Shown here: positions 24,844 to 31,635 of the stretch, in pieces | Layout of the letters: every line of letters begins with the position of its first letter | Numbering within the stretch: the first letter of the stretch is position 1 | Assembly: GCF_016862215.1 (NCBI RefSeq) | Contig: NZ_BOMN01000050.1 | Span: forward strand, 1-64,000 | Direction: 5' to 3' | DNA length: 64,000 nt | From: Winogradskya humida | Lineage (GTDB): Bacteria > Actinomycetota > Actinomycetes > Mycobacteriales > Micromonosporaceae | Position numbers and translations under genes: made by a program | Notes under the pieces: model-generated | Told to the model about the DNA's origin: nothing | What the model saw: the letters and a program-made list of their open reading frames with translations, nothing else | The model's database searches: none

Positions 24844-26016
24844 ATGATCAAGGTGCTCGTCGTCGACGACTCCGTGGTGGTACGCAGGCTCATCGTCGAC
24901 TCGCTTGGCGGCGCCCCGGACATCGAGGTGGTCGGCACCGCCGCCAACGGGCTGCTCGCCCAGGCGAAGATCGACTCGTTGAAGCCGGACGTCGTCACGA
25001 TGGACATCGAGATGCCGCAGATGAACGGCATCGAGGCTGTTCGGGAGCTGCGCAAGCGGCACCCGCGACTACCGGTGATCATGTTCAGCACGCTCTCCGC
25101 CGCCGGGGCGAGCGCGACGCTGGAGGCGCTCTCCGCGGGCGCGACGGACTACGTGACCAAACCGAGCAACGTCGGTTCCGTCGCGCAGTCCATCGCCGCT
25201 GTGCGGGAGCAGCTCGTACCGAAGATCCACGCACTCGCAGGCCGCCGCACCGTGGCACCGGGCCGGCCGGGACCCGGCACCGCACCGACCCGGCCCGGGG
25301 CGCCACCGCCCATGCCCGGGAGGCTCGGTCTCCCGCCCCGCCCCGGCTCGCAGCCCCCGGCGCGTCCCGCCACCGCACCGGCCCGTCCGGTACGGCGCGG
25401 ACCGGCCGGCCGGGTGGACATCCTGGCGATCGGCTCGTCGACCGGCGGCCCGGACGCCCTGACCAAGGTGCTCCAGTCGCTGCCCAGTGACCTGCCCGTA
25501 CCGATCGTGGTGACCCAGCACATGCCGCCGGTCTTCACCCGGATGTTCGCCGAGCGGCTGGACCGCAGCACCCCGCTGCACGTCGTCGAAGCGGGGGACG
25601 GCATGGAGCTGGTGCCCGGCACTGTCTATATCGCTCCCGGCGACAAGCACCTCGTGCTGCATCGCCGGGGCACCGCGACGCTGACCCAGCTCAGCGGCGC
25701 GCCGCCGGAAAACTCGTGCCGTCCGGCGGTCGACGTGATGTTCCGCTCGGTGTCGGCGCTCTTCGGGGCGTCGGTCTTCGCGACGGTGCTGACCGGCATG
25801 GGATACGACGGACGGAGTGGTGCGAAGGTGCTGCGTGACGCAGGCGCCGAAGTCCTGGCGCAGGACGAGGCGAGCTCGGTGGTCTGGGGAATGCCCGGGG
25901 CCGTCGTGGGCGCGGGCCTCGCCGACGAAGTGCTGCCCCTGGACCGGATCGCCGCCGCGCTGATCCAACGGGTCCAGGCCGGCCGCGCACCACGAGCTAC
26001 GGCGGTGACCCGATGA
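24844..26016 (+). CDS. cheB: Protein-glutamate methylesterase CheB
   Basis: The 390-aa protein has a receiver (residues 1-120, phospho-acceptor D54 in VVTMDIEMPQMNG), a long Pro/Arg/Gly linker (about 130-192), and the methylesterase domain. The catalytic set is visible: Ser in AIGSSTGGPDAL, His in VTQHMPPVFT, and Asp in TGMGYDGRSGA. It removes methyl groups from, or deamidates, chemoreceptor glutamates. The ending overlaps cheR by ATGA. Confidence 0.95.
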   Translation: MIKVLVVDDSVVVRRLIVDSLGGAPDIEVVGTAANGLLAQAKIDSLKPDVVTMDIEMPQMNGIEAVRELRKRHPRLPVIMFSTLSAAGASATLEALSAGATDYVTKPSNVGSVAQSIAAVREQLVPKIHALAGRRTVAPGRPGPGTAPTRPGAPPPMPGRLGLPPRPGSQPPARPATAPARPVRRGPAGRVDILAIGSSTGGPDALTKVLQSLPSDLPVPIVVTQHMPPVFTRMFAERLDRSTPLHVVEAGDGMELVPGTVYIAPGDKHLVLHRRGTATLTQLSGAPPENSCRPAVDVMFRSVSALFGASVFATVLTGMGYDGRSGAKVLRDAGAEVLAQDEASSVVWGMPGAVVGAGLADEVLPLDRIAAALIQRVQAGRAPRATAVTR

Positions 26017-26858
26017 CCCTTTCGCAGTCCGACTTCGAATTCGTATCGGCGATGGTCCGGCGTGAAGCGGCGATCGTGCTCGCGCCCGGCAAGGAATACC
26101 TGGTCGAAGCGCGGCTGATCCCGGTCGCCCGGCAGGTCGGCGCCGCCAGCGTCGCCGAGTTCCTGGCAAATCTGCAGCGCAAACCGAACCCGGCCGACCA
26201 GCGCCGGATCATCGACGCGCTGACGACGAACGAGACCTCCTGGTTCCGCGACCGGGAGCCGTTCACCGCGCTCACCGACGTGGTGCTGCCCGATCTGCTC
26301 AAGAGCCGCGCCACCACCCGCAAGCTCCGGATCTGGTCAGCGGCGAGCTCCAGCGGGCAGGAGGCGTACAGCCTGGCCATCACAATGCAGGAACAGCTGC
26401 CGGCCGGCTGGCAGTACGAGATCATGGGCAGTGACATCTCCACCGAGATGGTCAAACGGGCCGAAGCGGCCGAGTACAGCCAGGTGGAGGTCAACCGCGG
26501 GCTGCCGGCGAGTCAGCTCGTGCAGTACTTCGAACGGGCCGGTGCTCACTGGCGGATCGCGCAGCACCTGCGGCGCAACGTCTCGTTCAAGCACATGAAC
26601 CTGACCACGCCGCTACCGGCCATGGCGCCGTTCGACGTGATCTTCCTGCGAAACGTGCTCATCTACTTCGACGTCGCGACGAAGAAGTCGGTGCTGCGTA
26701 ACGTCGCCCGGTTGCTCCGACCGGACGGCTGGCTTTTCCTCGGTGCGGCCGAGACGACGATCGGGATCGATGACAACTACGAACGGGTGGCAGCCGGCCG
26801 GACCTCTGCCTACCGAGTTCGAAGCGCGGTACCAGCCGGTGCCGTTAGGAAGGGGTGA
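26013..26858 (+). CDS. cheR: Chemotaxis methyltransferase CheR
   Basis: The 281-aa SAM-dependent enzyme methylates receptor glutamates. The helical N-terminal domain is followed by the Rossmann part with ALTTNETSWFRD, IWSAASSSGQEAYSLAI (SAM-binding loop), IMGSDISTEMVKRA, and FDVIFLRNVLIYFD. Start and stop are coupled to cheB and followed closely by cheY. Confidence 0.95.
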   Translation: MTLSQSDFEFVSAMVRREAAIVLAPGKEYLVEARLIPVARQVGAASVAEFLANLQRKPNPADQRRIIDALTTNETSWFRDREPFTALTDVVLPDLLKSRATTRKLRIWSAASSSGQEAYSLAITMQEQLPAGWQYEIMGSDISTEMVKRAEAAEYSQVEVNRGLPASQLVQYFERAGAHWRIAQHLRRNVSFKHMNLTTPLPAMAPFDVIFLRNVLIYFDVATKKSVLRNVARLLRPDGWLFLGAAETTIGIDDNYERVAAGRTSAYRVRSAVPAGAVRKG

Positions 26859-26864
26859 GCTGCG

Positions 26865-27251
26865 GTGCGCGCCATGGTGATCGACGATTCGCGGGCGATG
26901 CGGATGATTCTGAAGCGCATCGTCGCCAAACTGAACTTCGAGGCGGTGGAGGCAGGGGACGGCCAGGAGGCCCTCGACCTGCTCGCCACGATGACCGAGG
27001 TGCCGGAACTGGCCCTCATCGACTGGAACATGCCCAACATGAACGGGCTCGAGTTCGTGACCAAGGTCCGCTCGGAGCCACGGCTCCGGGAGATGACCCT
27101 GGTCATGGTGACCACCGAGAGTGAACAGAGCCAGATCGTCCGGGCGCTCGCCGCGGGCGCCCACGAATACGTGATCAAGCCCTTCACCGAAGGGGCGATG
27201 ATCGAGAAGCTGGCCCTGTTGGGCCTGGTACCGACCGGAGCGAACTCATGA
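26865..27251 (+). CDS. cheY: CheY-type response regulator
   Basis: The 128-aa single receiver domain has the acidic pair DD (7-8), phospho-acceptor D53 in LIDWNMPNMNG, Thr in VMVTTES, and Lys in VIKPF. GTG at 26865 has an aggaagg site about 9 nt upstream; an in-frame ATG lies at 26874. It presumably carries the CheA signal to the flagellar switch. It is the first of two CheY-like genes in the operon and overlaps the CheX-like gene by ATGA. Confidence 0.9.
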   Translation: MRAMVIDDSRAMRMILKRIVAKLNFEAVEAGDGQEALDLLATMTEVPELALIDWNMPNMNGLEFVTKVRSEPRLREMTLVMVTTESEQSQIVRALAAGAHEYVIKPFTEGAMIEKLALLGLVPTGANS

Positions 27252-27727
27252 GCGTCGAAACCGTGGTGACCCAGGACGACCTTGCCGAGATGGTGGAACA
27301 GGTCTGGGCGTCGTATCTGGACCCCGAGGGGGTCAGTCCGCTGCTCCCCACCGGGGACGACAAGCAGCCCACGGAGGTGCACTCCACCGTCTCGATCACC
27401 GGGACCTGGCACGGCCACCTCGTGTACGCGTCGTCCATGCTCGCCGCCCGCAGGGCCGCCGCCGCCTTCCTGGCGATGGACGCCGACGAGGTGGGCGCCG
27501 AGGACATCTCCGACGTCCTCGGCGAGCTGGCCAACATCGTCGGCGGCAACGTCAAGGCGATGCTGCCGGCCGGTTGCTTCCTGTCGCTGCCCACCGTGGT
27601 CCTGGCTCCCGAGACCGCGTCGTACTACCCGGCCGCCGAGCGGATCAGCGGCCTGTGGGGCCAGTGGGAGGGCGAAAGCATTTCCATCTCGATGTGGCAG
27701 AGCGTCAAGCAGGGGGAGGCGGCATGA
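27248..27727 (+). CDS. cheX: CheX/CheC-like CheY phosphatase
   Basis: The 159-aa protein has the CheC/CheX/FliY phosphatase pattern, with the E-x-x-N motif in DVLGELANIVGGNVKAMLP (about residues 95-113) preceded by SITGTWHGHLVYASS. Such proteins dephosphorylate CheY. A second E-x-x-N helix as in CheC is not obvious, so CheX type is preferred. It is sandwiched between the two cheY genes with ATGA overlaps on both sides, fitting a signal-termination role. Confidence 0.8.
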   Translation: MSVETVVTQDDLAEMVEQVWASYLDPEGVSPLLPTGDDKQPTEVHSTVSITGTWHGHLVYASSMLAARRAAAAFLAMDADEVGAEDISDVLGELANIVGGNVKAMLPAGCFLSLPTVVLAPETASYYPAAERISGLWGQWEGESISISMWQSVKQGEAA

Positions 27728-28086
27728 AAATCCTGATCGCGGATGACAGCCGGGTCATGCGTCAGATCGTGACCCGGACGCTGCGCCAGGCCGGATTCGA
27801 CGGCCACGACCTGGTCGAGGCCGCCGACGGCCAGGAAGCCCATGACAAGGCCCAGGCGGAGAAGCCCGACCTGGTCATCTCGGACTGGAACATGCCCGAG
27901 ATGACCGGCATCGAGGTCCTGCGCAAGCTCCGCGCCGCGGGCAACGACGTCAAGTTCGGCTTCGTCACCTCCGAGTGCACGGAGGAGATGAAGAGCGCCG
28001 CCGAGAGCGCGGGCTCGGCCTTCTTCATCGTCAAGCCGTTCACAGCAGAGCAATTCGACGAGGTCTTCTCTCCTATTTTGGGATGA
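27724..28086 (+). CDS. cheY: CheY-type response regulator (second copy)
   Basis: The 120-aa receiver has D54 in LVISDWNMPEMTG, acidic pair DD (7-8), switch Ser/Thr in FVTSEC, and Lys in FFIVKPFTAEQF. The Cys after TSE and the Phe-rich end differ from the first CheY, so the two may have different targets, for example flagellar switch versus phosphate sink. ATG at 27724 overlaps the CheX-like stop. Confidence 0.9.
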   Translation: MKILIADDSRVMRQIVTRTLRQAGFDGHDLVEAADGQEAHDKAQAEKPDLVISDWNMPEMTGIEVLRKLRAAGNDVKFGFVTSECTEEMKSAAESAGSAFFIVKPFTAEQFDEVFSPILG

Positions 28087-28093
28087 TATAGCT

Positions 28094-28579
28094 ATGTCTG
28101 ACACCTCGGTTATCCCCGTCGCCCTGACCGTCAAGAACCTCTTCGAGGACCTCCTCGGCAGGGACGTCACCGTCGCCCCCGGCGACCCCATGACCGCGAC
28201 CGACCTGCCCACCGGCGTGTTCGCCATCTACACGGACACCTCCCAGCAGCTCTACGCTGTGCTGGGCATGCAACTCTCGCTGGCGGCGAACGCCGGAGCG
28301 GCCCTCGGCCTGCTCCCCGCCGGCGCCGCCGAGGACGCCATCGACGAGAAGAAACTCTTCCCGAACCTCGCCGAGAACGTCTTCGAACTCTGCAACGTCC
28401 TGACCAGCCTGCTCAACCGCCAGGGCGCCCCGCACATCAAGCTCTACCAGGTCATCACCCCGGGCATGGACCTGCCCAACGACGCCCGGGCCCACCTGCT
28501 CGCCCTGGGCAAACGCCTCGACCTCACCATCGAGGTCGCCCGCTACGGCAAGGGAAAATTCTCGCTGTCACTAGCCTGA
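28094..28579 (+). CDS. Possible CheC/CheX-related protein, last gene of the che operon
   Basis: The 161-aa soluble protein starts 7 nt after cheY. It lacks a clear database-type signature but has FPNLAENVFELCNVLTSLLN (about residues 90-109), which includes E-x-x-N like the CheC/CheX catalytic helix. A two-strand region (GVFAIYTDTSQQLYAVLGM) precedes it, as in those proteins. I infer a divergent CheX-like fold acting on CheY. A strong terminator follows. Confidence 0.6.
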   Translation: MSDTSVIPVALTVKNLFEDLLGRDVTVAPGDPMTATDLPTGVFAIYTDTSQQLYAVLGMQLSLAANAGAALGLLPAGAAEDAIDEKKLFPNLAENVFELCNVLTSLLNRQGAPHIKLYQVITPGMDLPNDARAHLLALGKRLDLTIEVARYGKGKFSLSLA

Positions 28580-28601
28580 CCGCGGCACCCACTCGCAGAA
28601 C

Positions 28602-28632
28602 GGGCCAGGGCCGAGCAACACGGCCCTGGCCC
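28602..28632 (+). terminator. Terminator of the che operon
   Basis: GGGCCAGGGCC and GGCCCTGGCCC form a perfect 11-bp stem with a 9-nt loop, followed by TTCC, 22 bp after the last che stop codon. Confidence 0.8.
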
Positions 28633-28786
28633 TTCCGCATGTGTGACGTCCGTCGCTGTCCGATATTTGGCAGCGCCTGGAGGGCGTGTGCAGCCAAGGC
28701 ATCGCTAACGTTGTCGAATGCACTTGACTAGTGACAACCCCTGGCGATGCATTGGCACCCGATGCAAGAGTCCCGGGAAAGAAAGT

Positions 28787-28815
28787 GGGGAGCGGCCTCA
28801 AAGAGGCGGCTCCCC
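28787..28815. terminator. Hairpin in the gap before the HEPN gene
   Basis: GGGGAGCGGCCTC-aaa-GAGGCGGCTCCCC folds into a long stem with a symmetric mismatch, followed by AGCTTTA. It lies in a 283-bp gap (28580-28862) that holds no other recognisable gene or RNA. It may be a terminator remnant at the boundary of inserted DNA. Confidence 0.45.
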
Positions 28816-28862
28816 AGCTTTAGTCGTCGAGCTTCTAGCTCTGTCGTCCACCTTAGCATCGG

Positions 28863-29071
28863 GTGACTGACATGCCCAACAACCTGGATGTGCCGCTGGG
28901 CTCTCCCTACGGTGCTCATGTCGCGGCTAGGCTCCTCGACTTCTTCGCGGATACGACGTCCTGGCCACGTCGATTGTGGGATGTCAGCAGCGTCCTCGCG
29001 CTGGAGGAAGCGTGGGAGGCCGGTGACTGGCAACGCCAGCTTCGCCGTCACCTGAGCGGCTGGCGCGGGCC
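28863..29071 (+). pseudogene. 5' part of the HEPN-motif gene, separated by an apparent 1-bp deletion
   Basis: GTG at 28863 opens a frame that reads naturally to about 29057 (LDVPLGSPYGAHVAARLLDF ... QRQLRRHLS). It then changes to Pro/Trp-rich nonsense. Adding one G near 29055-29060 would continue HLSG-LARAVATHLLDRGW into the long frame below. This is either a real frameshift mutation or an assembly error. Together the pieces would encode about 464 aa. Confidence 0.6.
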
Positions 29072-30256
29072 GTGGCCACCCACCTGCTGGATCGTGGCTG
29101 GAGTTCGGGCCGGCTGCACCGTTGGGTCCGCGATGCCTCGGCACTTCCGGGTGTCAGCCTTCGGGATCTCCTTCAGGAAGCCGCCGACTTCGCCGCCCTC
29201 GACGACAGCGAATTCGAGGTGCTGGTGCCATTCGTGTCTCTGCCTGATCATCAGGATCTGGCGGAATGGCTACCGGAGTGGCGCCCGGCGCCCGTGGCGG
29301 CAGCCTGGTTCGAAGGCCAGGGGGTGGTGAATCGTCCGCGGCACAATGGGGCTTTCCTCTATCGGATTCAGGCCAAGGACGCGGTGGCGGCTGCGCGCAA
29401 GGCTGGTGCCCTGGTGTTGAGGCTTGAGGCGCGGAGCTCTTTTGCGCGTAACGGCAGAGGCCGGCTACAGCCTGTCGGGCGGGTGTGGGTCGGAAATTAT
29501 CCAGAGCCGTTGCCTGTGCAGTTTCCAGCGCGCGGCGCGGACGTCCTGGCTCTTCAGCGGGAGCGGACGATGTATTCGATAACCGGTTCCGATCGTCTGG
29601 ACGACGCGTTGGAGTTGGCGGCGCCTGTCAACGGCGGCCCACCCGCGCCGGCGGTATCGGGGGCATGGGCGGCGATCGAGTCGTTGATGTACCACCCCGG
29701 GGACAAGACCGACCCGAGTGCTGGTCGTGCGGTGGCGGCCGACCGCATGGCCTCTCTGGTGGCTTGCTCCTGGCCGCGAGCTGAGCTCACTGCTTTGTCC
29801 TACCGCCACAAGCCGCCGAAGCCTGACGATTTGAGCCTTGCTCTTGCGGACGCACAAAGCAATGCCGAGCGCTGCGACGTGCTGGTCGGGGTGCTGAGCA
29901 CACCCGACCAGCCGGTGTTGACGAGAGCGAGTGACGTTGCGGCCCGGCAGCGGATGGCGAATCTGGTGATGAGCCCGCACCGGGAGCTCGCTGACGTTCA
30001 GCGCGTGTATTCAGGCGTGATGCGGCGGCTGTACAGGCAGCGCAACATCGTTGCTCATGGCGGCACCACTGCGGCGGTCGCGCTCGAGGCTGCACTTCGT
30101 ACGGCTGCGCCCCTGGTCGGAGCGGGCCTCGACCGACTCGTGCACGCCTCGCTGACGCAGGGCCTCGAACCGCTGGAGCTGGCCGCCCGGGCGGAGAATT
30201 CGCTTGCCCTGGTGGGAGATCCACTCGGTCGAGGCGTGACCAGGTTGCTGGATTGA
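29072..30256 (+). CDS. HEPN-motif protein, possible phage-defence effector
   Basis: The 394-aa frame has no recognised N-terminal domain (ending near EPLPVQFPARG, residue about 155). A helical C-terminal region follows. It begins with WAAIESLMYHPGDK, similar to HEPN helix 1, and ends with LYRQRNIVAHGG, where R324-N-I-V-A-H329 is the RN-x3-H signature of HEPN RNases. The layout resembles ApeA-type abortive infection proteins, in which a sensor N-terminus precedes HEPN, but this is inference. The GTG at 29072 is probably internal to a longer frameshifted gene. It is isolated between the che operon and a sulfotransferase. Confidence 0.6.
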   Translation: MATHLLDRGWSSGRLHRWVRDASALPGVSLRDLLQEAADFAALDDSEFEVLVPFVSLPDHQDLAEWLPEWRPAPVAAAWFEGQGVVNRPRHNGAFLYRIQAKDAVAAARKAGALVLRLEARSSFARNGRGRLQPVGRVWVGNYPEPLPVQFPARGADVLALQRERTMYSITGSDRLDDALELAAPVNGGPPAPAVSGAWAAIESLMYHPGDKTDPSAGRAVAADRMASLVACSWPRAELTALSYRHKPPKPDDLSLALADAQSNAERCDVLVGVLSTPDQPVLTRASDVAARQRMANLVMSPHRELADVQRVYSGVMRRLYRQRNIVAHGGTTAAVALEAALRTAAPLVGAGLDRLVHASLTQGLEPLELAARAENSLALVGDPLGRGVTRLLD

Positions 30257-30280
30257 GGTGGCCTGAAAGGCCGTCGCAGG

Positions 30281-31342
30281 TCAGGGCTGGGTGGCGTCTG
30301 TGCGGCGGTGGGGGCCGCCCTGTTCCGGGGGTTTGGTGAGGGCGGCTGTAGGGAGGTGGGCGAGGTTCTGGTCTCGGCGGAGGCGGGTGGCGGCTCGGCT
30401 GAGGGTCTGGCGGGCGGGGTCGAGGCGTTGGGGGGCTGCTGACCAGCCGTAGCGGAGCAGGTCGGTGGTGGGGGGCCTGGTGGTGGTGGAGAGTTCGTAG
30501 CCGTTGGCTTCGAGGCGGCTGCCCAGGGCGGCTTCGCAGAGGGCGATCTCTTCGGGCGTCAGCCGGGATTCCCAGCTGCGTACGCGTTGCGTGGTGACGG
30601 GTGTGTGCGTACGTGCGTGCCAGGTTTTGAAGGTCGGGACCGCGACTTCCGCGACGGCTGAGGGTTGGGCCATGGCCGGGTGGTAGTCCTCGCCGAGGTA
30701 TTCGCAGAGCTCGGTGAGTGGGCCGCGCGGGTCGGCGACCAGGTCTTCGTAGCGTAGTTCGAACCACTGGGACGAGTTCAGTCTGCGGGCCGCGCGGCGG
30801 GCGTCGTCGACGGCGCGGGACCAGGCGGCGACGGTGGCGTAGATGTCCTTGCGGTGCCAGGACATTTCCTTCAGGGAGGCTACGCAGTCGCGACCGTCGC
30901 GGACGATGTTGACGAACTGGGCGTCCGGGAAGAGGCGCAGCATGATGTCGATGTTGTGAAGGTACGCCGGCCGCTTGTCACCCCAGCGCGGTTTGCCGAA
31001 GCGGGCCGCGTACTGCTGGAAGATGGTGCCGAGGGCGGAGCCGAGGGTGGCCTGTGCGGCGGTGATGCGCTCGACGGTTTCCCCGGGGTCGAGGCCGAGG
31101 TCGCAGAAGCGGGTTTCGCGCCGGTCGACGATGCTCCGGGCGAGGGCTCGCCGGTTCTCCGGCCGGCGCAGGTCGCCGTGTTCGCGGCGGTCCCGGTAGG
31201 CGGTCAGGACGAAGCGGGTTTCGGGCGGGATCGCGATCCGCGGGTGGGCGTGCAGCATGAGCTGCAGCATCGTGGTGCCCGAGCGTGGGCAGCCCACGAC
31301 GATGATCGGTCGGTCTGGGCAGTCGCTCACCGGACCTACCAT
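30281..31342 (-). CDS. Sulfotransferase family protein
   Basis: The 353-aa protein has the PAPS-binding signatures: the 5'-phosphosulfate loop in VVGCPRSGTTMLQLML (about residues 15-30) and the 3'-phosphate site in NIVRDGRDCVASL. RYEDLVADPRG is typical of this family. It transfers sulfate from PAPS to an unknown acceptor. The C-terminal 60 or so residues are Arg/Pro/Thr-rich. It lies between the che and flagellar operons and converges with the HEPN gene. A role in flagellin or surface glycan sulfation is only a possibility. Confidence 0.8.
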   Translation of the reverse strand: MVGPVSDCPDRPIIVVGCPRSGTTMLQLMLHAHPRIAIPPETRFVLTAYRDRREHGDLRRPENRRALARSIVDRRETRFCDLGLDPGETVERITAAQATLGSALGTIFQQYAARFGKPRWGDKRPAYLHNIDIMLRLFPDAQFVNIVRDGRDCVASLKEMSWHRKDIYATVAAWSRAVDDARRAARRLNSSQWFELRYEDLVADPRGPLTELCEYLGEDYHPAMAQPSAVAEVAVPTFKTWHARTHTPVTTQRVRSWESRLTPEEIALCEAALGSRLEANGYELSTTTRPPTTDLLRYGWSAAPQRLDPARQTLSRAATRLRRDQNLAHLPTAALTKPPEQGGPHRRTDATQP

Positions 31343-31392
31343 ATTGCCCTAAATGCCAATTGTTAACTAAATGTCAACGCATGTCGTAAAGG

Positions 31393-31632
31393 TTAGCTTT
31401 CCGAGCCGGAAGAGGAGGACGAGGGCGTCGGCGTCACCCGCGTCCCCGGCTCCTCCGTCCTGCCGTACCCCGCGGTGACAAAACGCAGGCCGGCCAGCAG
31501 TATCGCGGCGATCGGCACGGCGATGAGGAAGCGCAGCAGCACCTCGCCGATGTCGACCTCGTTGAGCACGTAGCGATACAGCGCCGGCGCGCTGATCAGC
31601 AGCGCGAACGCCAGGACGGAGGGCCGGATCAC
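31393..31632 (-). CDS. Small two-helix membrane protein at the end of the flagellar operon
   Basis: The 79-aa protein has two hydrophobic segments (SVLAFALLISAPALYRYVL and VLLRFLIAVPIAAILLAGLRF) and a Pro/Ser/Glu-rich C-terminal tail. It starts 3 nt after the FlhF-like stop, so it is the last gene of the fliM-to-flhF unit. Not recognised; an accessory flagellar export or envelope role is possible. Confidence 0.65.
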   Translation of the reverse strand: MIRPSVLAFALLISAPALYRYVLNEVDIGEVLLRFLIAVPIAAILLAGLRFVTAGYGRTEEPGTRVTPTPSSSSSGSES

Positions 31633-31635
31633 GGG

